A stretch of 64,000 nucleotides of DNA from Terriglobales bacterium. GTDB taxonomy: Bacteria > Acidobacteriota > Terriglobia > Terriglobales > Acidobacteriaceae. Shown one piece after another: positions 16,299 to 24,098 of this stretch. The first letter of the stretch is position 1; each line of letters begins with the position of its first letter. The notes under the pieces are model-generated. The model was given only the letters and a program-made list of their open reading frames with translations, was not told the origin of the DNA and did not search any database. The stretch covers positions 248,001 through 312,000 of the forward strand of contig JAOAPE010000008.1 of NCBI GenBank assembly GCA_025462725.1. The letters run 5' to 3'. Both the position numbers and the translations under genes were made by a program.

Positions 16299-17125
16299 TT
16301 GGTCTTGCTGATTGACCGCGCTTTTTCCCATGCCTTCGCGTACTTCCAACTTACATAGACTGAGTGATAGAGATGGAGCAGAAGTCCTTCGCGTCCATCT
16401 AGAAATCCCAAGCGCAAGAAATAGTTATAGATGAGTGTCGCGAGCGGTCGGACGACGATGTTGAGGATGCTGAAGCGGCCTTGTCCTTTGGCGACGGCCA
16501 TCTCCGCACCGAGGGATGAATAGCTGTTCATGTGCTCGATGTAGCTGGAGAGCGTGGGATAGGCGTGGTGAATGAGGTCGGGTGTCTCATACCCAACAAG
16601 AGAGTCATGGTCTAGCCTATCTGTACCGCCGTTCACCTCAATTGTTTCGTGAACGAGAGCTTCCTTAAATTGTCCAGTGCCCTTCCTAAACAGCCTCAAC
16701 TTTCGGTCTGGATAGAATCCGCCATATTTTATCCAGCGGCCCAAAAACAAGTTCTTTCTGGGCAACATGACCCCCGCAACGTGTTCATACACGTCCATGA
16801 GATCAGAATGCATGACTCGCGTGATCATGCCTCGGAGCCCCTCGCTTACCTCCTCATCCGCATCCAGGCTCAGGATCCAGTCGCCGGTGCATTTATCAAT
16901 CGCAGAATTCTTTTGTGCGGCGAATCCCTTCCAATCCTCCGTGAAGACCTTGGCGCCAAGTTCGCGTGCGATGTCGCAGGTGGCATCCGTGCTGCCGGAA
17001 TCGACGACGATCACCTCATCCGCCCAGCGGACGCTCTCCAGCGTGCGTCGGATATTGGCTTCTTCGTTTTTGGTGATGATGGCGACAGACACAGTCACGC
17101 CACAGAGAATAAATGACTTAGGCAA
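16295..17125 (-). CDS. Glycosyltransferase family 2, WaaE/KdtX-type
   Basis: This 276-residue GT-A glycosyltransferase has the nucleotide-binding start VSVAIITKNEEANI, VDSGSTDAT, and the metal-binding acidic triad DADEE at about residue 88. The middle KYGGFYPDRKLRLFRK and HHAYPTLSSYI blocks are typical of the LPS core beta-1,4-glucosyltransferase group (WaaE/KdtX). It would add a sugar to lipid A core or another envelope glycan on the inner face of the membrane. The C-terminus has a hydrophobic stretch (PLATLIYNYFLRLG) likely to associate with the membrane. It stands alone among unrelated genes. The start could also be a GTG at 17098. Confidence 0.88.
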   Translation of the reverse strand: MPKSFILCGVTVSVAIITKNEEANIRRTLESVRWADEVIVVDSGSTDATCDIARELGAKVFTEDWKGFAAQKNSAIDKCTGDWILSLDADEEVSEGLRGMITRVMHSDLMDVYEHVAGVMLPRKNLFLGRWIKYGGFYPDRKLRLFRKGTGQFKEALVHETIEVNGGTDRLDHDSLVGYETPDLIHHAYPTLSSYIEHMNSYSSLGAEMAVAKGQGRFSILNIVVRPLATLIYNYFLRLGFLDGREGLLLHLYHSVYVSWKYAKAWEKARSISKTN

Positions 17126-17223
17126 GAACGCAGCAGGAAAACTTCTTCAGGCAGCAGCACACATTCTGCAGGCATCACATTACCGGGAAAGAACTCACTC
17201 GCACGCCTTTGACCCGGAGCCAC

Positions 17224-18267
17224 ATGCACATTGTAAAGCCGTTCGTTTTCGTGCTCGTCATTCTTGTTGCCATGCCCGCGTTCGCAGCATCGCAGCCTTC
17301 GGCGCTGCGGCAGATCGCGTCGCTTGACTTGCCCGGCATTCCCGGATTCGACGACATGGCTTTTGTGAACGGGAACCTAGTGATTGCGCATCATGGCGCG
17401 AACACGGTGGAGATATTCGATCCCGTAAGGCGGCGGTTGGTGGCTGAGATTCGCGGCATCGAGTCTCCTCGCGGGTTGGCAGTGGATGAGCCGGCAGGGT
17501 TGGTTTACATCGCGGCATCAGGAAGCAACACTATCGCCGTTGTCAGCTCAAAAGATTGGCAAGTGAAAGGCGTGATGGGACTGCACTTCTCGCCGGAAAA
17601 TCTGCTTCTTGTTCCCTCTATGAATTCGTTGTTGGTGTCGAATCCGCTGAACCGGTCGATATCTGTGGTTTCAACCGAAGGCGCGCAGAAGATCGCGCCG
17701 ACCTCACCATCAGAACTGGCGACTTTTGATGTTCAGGGGCGTCCGCGGCAGATGGCGTGGGACGCACAACGCAAAGTTGCGTATGTGACGCTGGAAGATA
17801 CGAACGAAGTCATCTCGTTGAATCCGGCGAATGCCGCTGAGCCTGTAACGCGGCGCACAAAGCTGACTGCATCGCAGCCAACAGGATTGTTATTCGAGCA
17901 GAATTCGCGAAGGCTGTTCGTTGCAGTCCGCTATGCGGTTTTGCAACTCGATGCGGATGCGGGAACGGAGACGGGACGAGTGCCTGCTCCGGCCGGAACT
18001 GACACGCTGTGGCTGGATATGCCGAGCAACACGCTTTTCGCCGCAGCCGGAAATGGTGCAGTGGCGATCGTTAATGTGGGAGCGAATCGGCTTGAGGCGC
18101 GGTCCGAGTTTTACAGCGACATCCGCGGACACGCTATGGCATACGACTCCGTGAACCACCTGATCTTCCTCAGCGGCGGACGCGAAGGGAAATCCAAGTT
18201 GGTGATCATCCGCAATACTGCGGGCGGTCCCTCAACGGATACTGCGACAGTCGCCCGCAAAAGATAA
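17224..18267 (+). CDS. Secreted beta-propeller (YVTN-type) protein
   Basis: This 347-residue protein runs from the ATG at 17224, preceded by GGAG, and opens with a signal peptide (HIVKPFVFVLVILVAMPAFA). Repeats of about 40-45 residues carry the propeller pattern (GNLVIAHHGANTVEIFDP, GLVYIAASGSNTIAVV, VAYVTLEDTNEVISL, TLFAAAGNGAVAIV), giving an estimated six to seven blades. Such proteins are usually periplasmic or surface binding scaffolds; enzymatic versions (lactonases) exist, but I see no catalytic set. It is convergent with the next gene. Confidence 0.8.
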   Translation: MHIVKPFVFVLVILVAMPAFAASQPSALRQIASLDLPGIPGFDDMAFVNGNLVIAHHGANTVEIFDPVRRRLVAEIRGIESPRGLAVDEPAGLVYIAASGSNTIAVVSSKDWQVKGVMGLHFSPENLLLVPSMNSLLVSNPLNRSISVVSTEGAQKIAPTSPSELATFDVQGRPRQMAWDAQRKVAYVTLEDTNEVISLNPANAAEPVTRRTKLTASQPTGLLFEQNSRRLFVAVRYAVLQLDADAGTETGRVPAPAGTDTLWLDMPSNTLFAAAGNGAVAIVNVGANRLEARSEFYSDIRGHAMAYDSVNHLIFLSGGREGKSKLVIIRNTAGGPSTDTATVARKR

Positions 18268-18271
18268 TCAG

Positions 18272-18649
18272 TTAAGCTGCACCGCGCTGATCGTCTTCAC
18301 GTTCGACATTGTCACCGCGCGCCCCGCTTTCTACGTTTTCATTTTTCCGTTTGCCTGATTGCGGTTGCTCCCGCTCGAGGTCTCCCTGATCCGCTCGTGC
18401 CTGCTCTGATTGCTCCACAGATCCCGGCGGAATCCCCGCTTCGACGTTGGTTTGGACTTTGCTCGGATCAGTGGCGTCATCCGCGCGGCGCTGTGTGGAA
18501 TCCATGTTGATGGGATGCGCTGCTGTCTTTGGATTGATTGCCTTGGGCGGAAGCTCTGACCCGGTCTTGCTGAGTTCTTCAATCTCGTAGGCAGGATCGC
18601 GCGCTGGGTCCAGATCGACGGGATCGTTTTCATTAGGTCTCGCAGTCAT
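18272..18649 (-). CDS. Highly charged, probably disordered small protein
   Basis: This 125-residue protein is rich in Asp, Glu, Arg, Gln, Asn and Pro, with almost no hydrophobic core, no signal peptide and no Cys. Low complexity is obvious (REDDQRGAA end, REQPQSGKRKNEN). It may be a stress-related hydrophilic protein, but I recognise no family. Its codon use looks ordinary, a ribosome site (GGAGAGCAC) precedes the ATG, and no better overlapping frame exists, which supports a real gene. Confidence 0.65.
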   Translation of the reverse strand: MTARPNENDPVDLDPARDPAYEIEELSKTGSELPPKAINPKTAAHPINMDSTQRRADDATDPSKVQTNVEAGIPPGSVEQSEQARADQGDLEREQPQSGKRKNENVESGARGDNVEREDDQRGAA

Positions 18650-18787
18650 GTGCTCTCCTTTATGTGTGTGTGACAGTTATGAGCGCCGCAGTGGTGTGAG
18701 GGATGTCCTGCCTTTGCGGGCGAGTCGCTTTGCCTGCTATGTTTACTGTCGATAAAAACAGAAGAGAGTTGCCGCAAGGAGTCCTGA

Positions 18788-19591
18788 ATGCCCCCTATGC
18801 CTGCTGAGAAAACGCTGATCAACTACCGCACGGAATCCGGCGTGGCCGTGATCGAGATGAATGATCCGCCGGCGAACGCATACAGCTATGAGATGAACCT
18901 GCAGTTTGACGCGGCCATTCTCAAAGCGCGCATGGACAATGATGTTTACGTGATCGTGCTGACCGGCGCGGGCGAGAAGTTTTTCTCTGCGGGCGCGAAC
19001 ATTGGAATGCTCAACAGCGTCGACGGCACATTCAAGTACTACTTCTGCTTGCAGGCCAACGAGATGCTGCTGCGACTTGAGAACACTCCTAAGCTCGTGA
19101 TCGCCGCGATCAACGGACACTGCGTTGGTGGCGGACTGGAAATTGCCATGGCTGCTGACTTGCGCATCGCGCGCAAGGATTCCGGGAAGATGGGATTGCC
19201 GGAAGTAAGTCTCGGGGTGTTGCCGGGGACTGGTGGAACGCAACGGCTGTCGAGGTTAGTGGGAAAATCCAAAGCAATCGAGTTGATGATCACGGCGAGC
19301 ACTTTCACGTTCGAAAAAGGAAAAGAGTTGGGGCTGGTGAATGACATCTTCGAGCGCGACAATTTCATGTCCACGGTGATGGAGTATGCGCGGCAGTTTT
19401 GTCCGCCGAACAAAGCCGCAATGGCCGTGGGCCGCATCAAGCGCGCAGTGCAGACAGGATGGGAGATTCCGCTGGAATCAGGGCTGGCACTGGAGCGCGA
19501 ACTTCAGCAACTCCTCTTTCAGAGTGACGACGCGAAGGAAGGCATCAGCTCATATATAGATAAGCGTCCCGCGACGTTTACGGCGAAGTGA
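18788..19591 (+). CDS. Enoyl-CoA hydratase, canonical catalytic residues
   Basis: This 267-residue crotonase has both hydratase glutamates: one in GGGLEIAMAAD and one in MGLPEVSLG. The oxyanion segments FFSAGANIG and CVGGG are also present. The length is normal, with the C-terminal SYIDKRPATF tail of the trimer-forming helix. It is the first gene of the acyl-CoA / CoA-transferase cluster; its TGA overlaps the ATG of the next gene (ATGA-like). It probably hydrates an unsaturated acyl-CoA from cyclic or dicarboxylic acid breakdown; the exact substrate is inferred from neighbours only. Confidence 0.88.
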   Translation: MPPMPAEKTLINYRTESGVAVIEMNDPPANAYSYEMNLQFDAAILKARMDNDVYVIVLTGAGEKFFSAGANIGMLNSVDGTFKYYFCLQANEMLLRLENTPKLVIAAINGHCVGGGLEIAMAADLRIARKDSGKMGLPEVSLGVLPGTGGTQRLSRLVGKSKAIELMITASTFTFEKGKELGLVNDIFERDNFMSTVMEYARQFCPPNKAAMAVGRIKRAVQTGWEIPLESGLALERELQQLLFQSDDAKEGISSYIDKRPATFTAK

Positions 19592-20364
19592 TGGCGTTTG
19601 CTAGCTCCGAAGCACAATTCACTCTGAGCGAACTGATGGTCGCCGCAGCTGCGCGGGAGATCCGCGATGGCGAGATTGTGTTCGTCGGCATGAGGTTGCC
19701 GTTGATCGCTTTTGTTGTTGCGAAACGTACGCACGCGCCGAATGCGACGGGACTGTTCGAGAACGGAGTCATCCGCGACACTCCTTCAAAAGAACTGATT
19801 TACACCATGGCTGATCCGCCGAACATTCTGGGTGCAACGCAATGCCTGGAGATGATGGGCGTAATGACTTACCTGCAAGCCGGACGCGTCCATCTGGGAT
19901 TTCTTGGCGCGGCAGAGGTGGACCGCTTCGGTAATCTGAATTCTACGCAGGTCACGGGCAAGAACGGGCTCGTTCGTCTGCCCGGTTCGGGAGGCGCTTG
20001 TGACATTGCGTCGCTCGCGCGCAGGTTCGTGGCAATGATCGAACATTCCAAGCACCGTCTGCCTGAGCGCGTGAGCTACGTCACGAGCCCCGGCAATGGC
20101 GAAGGGGCAGGATGGCGAAAGAAAGTGGGATTGCCGCGCGGAGGGCCGTCAGCGGTGATCACCACCAAAGCCGTTTTGCGATTCGACGAGAGCGGGGAAT
20201 CGTATCTGGCGTCGAACCATCCGGGAGTGTCGGTGGAGGATGTTGTCGCGAATACAGGATGGAAGTTGCGTGTCGCCGACGATGTGCAAGAGACTGCTCC
20301 GCCGAGCGCGGAAGAGCTAGCGGTGATTCGGGATTACGACAAGGAAGGGTTTTGGACGAAGTGA
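19591..20364 (+). CDS. CoA-transferase family I, beta-type subunit (GctB/IpdB-like)
   Basis: This 257-residue protein of the class I CoA-transferase family has the predicted catalytic Glu57 in the GLFENGVIRDTP segment, where these enzymes form a glutamyl-CoA intermediate. FLGAAEVDRFGNLNST and LPGSGGACDIAS are family blocks. Its alpha partner is encoded at 21619-22527, split from it by two other genes. The subunit sizes (257 and 302) fit glutaconate CoA-transferase and also the ring-opening hydrolase pair IpdAB. The retained Glu favours a transferase. It starts at the ATG overlapping the previous stop, and its own stop overlaps the next GTG. Confidence 0.85.
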   Translation: MAFASSEAQFTLSELMVAAAAREIRDGEIVFVGMRLPLIAFVVAKRTHAPNATGLFENGVIRDTPSKELIYTMADPPNILGATQCLEMMGVMTYLQAGRVHLGFLGAAEVDRFGNLNSTQVTGKNGLVRLPGSGGACDIASLARRFVAMIEHSKHRLPERVSYVTSPGNGEGAGWRKKVGLPRGGPSAVITTKAVLRFDESGESYLASNHPGVSVEDVVANTGWKLRVADDVQETAPPSAEELAVIRDYDKEGFWTK

Positions 20365-20849
20365 GTTTTCAAAGAGTAATCGCGGTTTCGATTTTCTTAG
20401 TTTCCCTATCGCTCGGGCAGAGTTTCGCTTGCGGCATCAACGTCAATGATGTTGAGCCTAAATGGAAGTTTCCGAACGACAAGGCTTTCATCGAGAAGTC
20501 TTCAAAGATCGGGGTGGTAAAAGGTCTCAATTTTCAGGAAGAAATAAATTTTCAACTAATAACTTACAAGCCGAATGGCCTGCTTATGAGAGCACCGGAC
20601 GGTAAAGGTTTCTGGGAGTTTCGGGAAACATATCGGTTCTTACACAAAGGGAAGACATTTGCCATCGCTGGTAGGGCGTACTTTCCCACTACCGTAGCAA
20701 ACGGGAAAGGCTCGTCATACTTAGGGTGCCTAACTGAAGTGGTGATTTACGATGAAGATGGGTCTGGTAGCTTCGAGAACATTCAAGCAAAGGGTCTAAT
20801 TCCTGACCACATTCCTGCCTGGGTTCTTAAGCAAGTGGAAAAGAAATAA
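20361..20849 (+). CDS. Small secreted protein inserted in the CoA-transferase operon
   Basis: This 162-residue protein starts at a GTG (20361) that overlaps the CoA-transferase stop (GTGA), and ends in TAATG shared with the next start. It is therefore embedded in the operon by overlap on both sides. It has a signal peptide (MSFQRVIAVSIFLVSLSLGQSFA) and a mature domain with the stretches FQEEINFQLITYKPNG, GFWEFRETYRF and YLGCLTEVVIYDEDGSGSF. There are two Cys residues. I recognise no family. Base and codon use look more AT-rich than the flanking crotonase genes, which may mark an insertion. Confidence 0.72.
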   Translation: MSFQRVIAVSIFLVSLSLGQSFACGINVNDVEPKWKFPNDKAFIEKSSKIGVVKGLNFQEEINFQLITYKPNGLLMRAPDGKGFWEFRETYRFLHKGKTFAIAGRAYFPTTVANGKGSSYLGCLTEVVIYDEDGSGSFENIQAKGLIPDHIPAWVLKQVEKK

Positions 20850-21622
20850 TGCCTATGTCCCCGCAGAAATTTACCGTCCAATGTGAAAGTAACGCCGCGC
20901 ACATCACATTGAAGAATCCGCCGGTCAACGTCATTGATATCCCGATGATGGAGGAACTGCTCGCGGCGATTCGAGAAGTGGAGCAGCATCCTGAGATCAA
21001 TGCCATTGTTTTTCGCGGGGACGGCAAGTGCTTTTCCGCTGGCGTGGACATTGCGGCGCACACTCCAGAAAAAATTCAGGAGATGCTGAGCAAGTTCCAT
21101 GCGGTGATACTCGCGATTGCGCGCTCGCCGAAGGTCAGCATTGCAATGGTGCGTGGAAATTGTCTGGGTGGCGGTGCGGAACTCGCAATGGTCTGCGACA
21201 TCGTTTACACGGCATCGGACGCGACTTGGGGATTTCCCGAGATCAAACTCGCTTGCTATCCGCCCGTCGCATGCACGGCATTGGCGTCGCTAGTAGGACA
21301 GAAGCGCGCGACGGAGTTGATTGTTACGGGCGACACATTCTCCGGAACCGAGGCGGCGAAGATGGGATTGGCGACGGCCTCGGGAACGCGTGAGGAAACG
21401 GAACAGAAGCTAGCGGAGCTGTTAGCGAAGTTCGGGAAACTGTCGGCCGCTGCGCTCTCCGTGACGAAGAAAGCGATTTACACGTGGGATGGATTGCATT
21501 TGGACAAAGGCATTGCCCGCGCTGAAAAGACTTACTTGGAAGAGTTGATGAAGACCGAAGACGTGAAAGAAGGCGTGGCTGCATGGAGTGAGAAGCGTGA
21601 ACCGAAGTGGAAGGGGAGATGA
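20849..21622 (+). CDS. Crotonase, cyclohexadienoyl-CoA-hydratase-like
   Basis: This 257-residue crotonase keeps both catalytic glutamates (GGGAELAMVCD and WGFPEIKLA). The CYPPVACTALASLVG block after the second Glu is unlike ordinary enoyl-CoA hydratases, which have IPGAGGTQRL. It resembles dienoyl-CoA hydratases of anaerobic benzoyl-CoA breakdown (Dch/BamR). It lies between the two CoA-transferase subunits, sharing TAATG with the upstream gene and ATGA with the downstream one. A role in hydrating a cyclic dienoyl-CoA is plausible. The resemblance rests on the PPVA motif and context, not on an alignment. Confidence 0.85.
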   Translation: MPMSPQKFTVQCESNAAHITLKNPPVNVIDIPMMEELLAAIREVEQHPEINAIVFRGDGKCFSAGVDIAAHTPEKIQEMLSKFHAVILAIARSPKVSIAMVRGNCLGGGAELAMVCDIVYTASDATWGFPEIKLACYPPVACTALASLVGQKRATELIVTGDTFSGTEAAKMGLATASGTREETEQKLAELLAKFGKLSAAALSVTKKAIYTWDGLHLDKGIARAEKTYLEELMKTEDVKEGVAAWSEKREPKWKGR

Positions 21623-22527
21623 GCAAGCTTCAATCACTCTCATCCGCCATCTCCGCCCATGTCCCTGACGGTTCATCCGTAGCGCTCGGGCTGCAGCTTG
21701 AGCAGATGATTCCATTTGCTGCGGGGCACGAGATTATCCGGCAGGGGAAGCGTGGGCTCACGCTGATTGGTCCCATCTCCGACATTCTGTTTGACCAGAT
21801 GATCGGCGCGGGATGCGTTGAGAAGGTCATCGCCGCGTGGGTAGGAAACGTGATGATGGGGTCGGCGTACAACTTTCGCCGTGCGGTTGAGAATGAACAG
21901 ATCAAGGTCTTCAACCTGACGAACTTCACGATTGCACTGGCGTTGCAGGCTGGGGCGATGGGAATTCCGTTTCTGCCGACGCGCACGGCTTTGGGCAGCG
22001 ATGTCCCTAAGAACAATCCTTTTTTCTACCAGATATTTTCTCCCTTCGAAGGGAAGGAGCCGCTGCTTGCGGTGCGGGCGCTTGTGCCGGATGTAGCGAT
22101 TGTTCACGTGCAGCGAGCGGACGCGAATGGGAACGCGCACTGCTGGGGAAATTTCGGAGTGATGCTGGAAGCGGTCCGCGCAGCGAAGAAGGTCATCCTC
22201 ATTGCCGAGGAGATAGTTGCTGCGGAGGTCATCGCCAGCGATCCCAATCGGACGGTCATCCCTGGATTCCTTGTGACGGCGGTGGTGGAGTCGCCGCTGG
22301 GCGCGCATCCTTCGCCGGTGCAGGGCTACTACAAGCGCGATGATGCGTTTTTCAAGCAATATCATCAGGAGACGAAGTCGAAATCCGAGTTCGATGAATG
22401 GGCCGCGCGATGGATCAACGGAGTTGCTGACCGCGATGCCTATGCGGAGTTGCTCGGGAATGACCGCGTTGAGGGTCTGGGAGTGAAGAAGCACGCGTTC
22501 GCAGCGCAGACGGATTATGGGTATTGA
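21619..22527 (+). CDS. CoA-transferase family I, alpha-type subunit (GctA/IpdA-like)
   Basis: This 302-residue protein has the class I CoA-transferase alpha-subunit blocks GLTLIGPISDILFDQMIGAG, NVMMGSAYNFRRAVE, IPFLPTRTALGSDV and HVQRADANGNAHCWG. It pairs with the beta subunit at 19591-20364 to move CoA onto or off an organic acid, or, if IpdAB-like, to hydrolyse a cyclic acyl-CoA. The ATG at 21619 overlaps the previous stop and follows a G-rich ribosome site; a GTG at 21607 is possible. The C-terminal GLGVKKHAFAAQTDYGY tail matches what I expect of the family. Confidence 0.87.
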   Translation: MSKLQSLSSAISAHVPDGSSVALGLQLEQMIPFAAGHEIIRQGKRGLTLIGPISDILFDQMIGAGCVEKVIAAWVGNVMMGSAYNFRRAVENEQIKVFNLTNFTIALALQAGAMGIPFLPTRTALGSDVPKNNPFFYQIFSPFEGKEPLLAVRALVPDVAIVHVQRADANGNAHCWGNFGVMLEAVRAAKKVILIAEEIVAAEVIASDPNRTVIPGFLVTAVVESPLGAHPSPVQGYYKRDDAFFKQYHQETKSKSEFDEWAARWINGVADRDAYAELLGNDRVEGLGVKKHAFAAQTDYGY

Positions 22528-22534
22528 ATAAAAT

Positions 22535-22566
22535 TAACCACAGAGAGCACAGAGGCGCACAGAGGG
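22535..22566. repeat. 32-bp dispersed intergenic repeat, copy 1
   Basis: It begins with TAACCACAGAGAGCAC and ends with GCGCACAGAGGG. It lies 7 bp after the CoA-transferase stop and before the rhodanese start. It is identical at 31 of 32 positions to the element at 54482-54513. Confidence 0.75.
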
Positions 22567-22608
22567 AAGAATGTAAAACCGAGTGGCTGCCGATTTTTGA
22601 TTTCTCAA

Positions 22609-22935
22609 ATGCTTGATTACGAAATTTCCGCGGAAGAAGCGCAAATGAAGTTGAAATCCGGCGAGACGGTCACGCTGCTCGACTGTCGCGAGCAATGGGA
22701 ATATGAGGCCGCGCACATTGAAGGCAGCAAGCACATTCCTATGGGCGAAATCCCCGCGCGGGCCAACAATGAGCTTGATCCCGATCAACACATTATTGTG
22801 GTGTGTCATCACGGAGTGCGGTCGATGAATGTGACGGCATGGCTGCGCCAGCAAGGATTCGAGGCGGTGCAGTCGTTGAGTGGTGGCATTGATCATTGGT
22901 CGCGGGCGATTGACCCGAAGGTGCCGATCTACTGA
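22609..22935 (+). CDS. Rhodanese-domain protein
   Basis: This 108-residue single rhodanese domain has LLDCREQWEYEAAHIEGSKHIP, the active-site loop CHHGVRS with catalytic Cys, and the closing SLSGGIDHWS. I chose the ATG at 22609; an in-frame upstream start at 22597 would lie close to the repeat element. It is a cytosolic sulfur carrier or transferase. It lies between the CoA-transferase and the molybdenum hydroxylase genes; it could support molybdenum cofactor sulfuration or thiosulfate handling, but that is only a guess from location. It differs from the other rhodanese in the window by its HHGVR loop. Confidence 0.87.
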   Translation: MLDYEISAEEAQMKLKSGETVTLLDCREQWEYEAAHIEGSKHIPMGEIPARANNELDPDQHIIVVCHHGVRSMNVTAWLRQQGFEAVQSLSGGIDHWSRAIDPKVPIY

Positions 22936-22947
22936 AAGGGAAACACG

Positions 22948-23433
22948 GTGACGATAAAGCGTCTGATTGCTCTGCAATTGATGGTCGCAGGGTTTGCTAC
23001 ATTGGCAAGTGCTTCTCAAAAATACAAGCCAAAGTCTTGTTGGGATACGGCCAACACACAATCGGAGCTGAATGAATGCGCTGCGAGCGATCTGGACTCC
23101 ACCGACAAGGAGCTCAACAGGGTCTATCATCAGATTCTGAAGAAGTATGCTGATGATCCTGTATTCATTACGAAGTTTAAGGCAGCTCAAAGAGCATGGC
23201 TGCAATTTAGAGATGCAGAGTTGGCTGCCGTTTATCCCCATGACTCAGAGCCGACTCAGTACGGTAGTGTCTTTCCCATGTGTCATTCCGGTGAGAAGGC
23301 CCGCATAACCTTCCTTCGAGTGAAAGAGTTGAAGCGTTGGGCCGAGGGAATTGACGAAGGAGAGGTTTGCGCGGGGTCAGTCAAGTTCAAGGACGAAGTG
23401 AAACCGAGAAAGGATAGCAGTTCTAAAAAGTAG
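22948..23433 (+). CDS. Secreted LprI-like protein (DUF1311)
   Basis: This 161-residue protein has a signal peptide and a conserved core: CWDTANTQSELNECA, then LNRVYHQILKKY, AAQRAWLQFRDAEL. That is the four-helix lysozyme-inhibitor LprI N-terminal pattern with paired Cys. The start is a GTG at 22948 after an AAAGGG site. A lysine-rich tail ends the protein. It probably acts in the periplasm, perhaps in protection from lysozyme-like enzymes. It seems unrelated to the catabolic genes around it. Confidence 0.8.
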   Translation: MTIKRLIALQLMVAGFATLASASQKYKPKSCWDTANTQSELNECAASDLDSTDKELNRVYHQILKKYADDPVFITKFKAAQRAWLQFRDAELAAVYPHDSEPTQYGSVFPMCHSGEKARITFLRVKELKRWAEGIDEGEVCAGSVKFKDEVKPRKDSSSKK

Positions 23434-23537
23434 AACGCCCATTCTGCTAATCTCGCGAGCGGCCAGCCATGGTGATCCCGTAAAGTTTTGAGGTCGTGAA
23501 TCTCGCAACCTGCACATATATACTCAATACACGACCC

Positions 23538-23571
23538 AAGCTGAAGGCTGAGAGCTGATGGCTGACAGCTT
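23538..23571. repeat. AGCT-type intergenic repeat with terminal inverted ends
   Basis: The unit pattern (AGCTGA, AGGCTGA, GAGCTGA, TGGCTGA, CAGCT) is repeated with a spacing of about 7 bp. The ends, AAGCTG and CAGCTT, are inverted. It ends 5 bp before the ATG of the molybdenum hydroxylase small subunit and so sits where the ribosome site would be. Confidence 0.5.
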
Positions 23572-23576
23572 CTTTC

Positions 23577-24098
23577 ATGAAAAAAGAACTCATTGAGTTA
23601 AAAGTGAACGGCCGCCGACACGAGGTCGCCATCGAGCCTAGCAAACTGCTGCTCGACACCTTGCGCGAGGACCTCGGCCTTACCGGTTCCAAGCGCGGAT
23701 GCGATGATTCGTCCTGCGGCGCGTGCACCATTCAAGTGGACGGCACGCCGATGCTCTCATGCACGATGGTTGCTGCTTCTTACCAGTGCGATAACGGAGC
23801 GCATGAGATCACGACTGTGGAAGGTGTCGCCGAACATGGCGCACTGGCTGCCATTCAAAAAGCTTATGGCGATTGGGGCGGCTCACAGTGCGGATTCTGC
23901 ACTCCCGGATTCATGATGACGGTACGCGCGCTGTTGCAGCGGAATCCTGAGCCGAGCGATGAAGATATTCGACACTCGCTTAGCGGCAACCTCTGCCGTT
24001 GCACCGGCTACACGCAGATGTACCAAGCCATTAAAGCAGCGATTTTGGCGGAGCAGAAGGGAATGGCGCGGGGAAATGAGCGAACCGAAGAAGAGTGA
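23577..24098 (+). CDS. Molybdenum hydroxylase, 2Fe-2S small subunit (HcrC-like)
   Basis: This 173-residue protein carries two [2Fe-2S] clusters. The N-terminal plant-ferredoxin-type cluster uses Cys42, Cys47, Cys50 and Cys62. The C-terminal cluster of the xanthine dehydrogenase type uses Cys105, Cys108, Cys140 and Cys142 (QCGFC and LCRC). It relays electrons between the molybdenum cofactor and FAD. Its size matches the small subunit of 4-hydroxybenzoyl-CoA reductase and relatives. It overlaps the large subunit start by 23 bp. An AGCT-type repeat directly precedes the start codon, so the ribosome site is weak. Confidence 0.9.
   Translation: MKKELIELKVNGRRHEVAIEPSKLLLDTLREDLGLTGSKRGCDDSSCGACTIQVDGTPMLSCTMVAASYQCDNGAHEITTVEGVAEHGALAAIQKAYGDWGGSQCGFCTPGFMMTVRALLQRNPEPSDEDIRHSLSGNLCRCTGYTQMYQAIKAAILAEQKGMARGNERTEEE

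Noticed and set aside
21673-22494. 273-codon open frame on the minus strand
   Set aside because: It is opposite the CoA-transferase alpha gene, with Arg-rich low-complexity product and no ribosome site.
19591-22527. Annotation of the CoA-transferase pair as IpdAB cholesterol-ring hydrolase
   Set aside because: Subunit sizes fit, but the beta subunit keeps the Glu57 expected of true transferases and no other steroid genes are present. It is kept only as an alternative.
22535-22566. Insertion sequence end or attachment site
   Set aside because: There is no transposase or integrase gene nearby, no terminal inverted repeat and no tRNA gene, so it was kept only as a dispersed repeat.
22534-23241. 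235-codon open frame on the minus strand
   Set aside because: It covers the rhodanese and LprI-like genes in antisense and begins in no promoter-like region.
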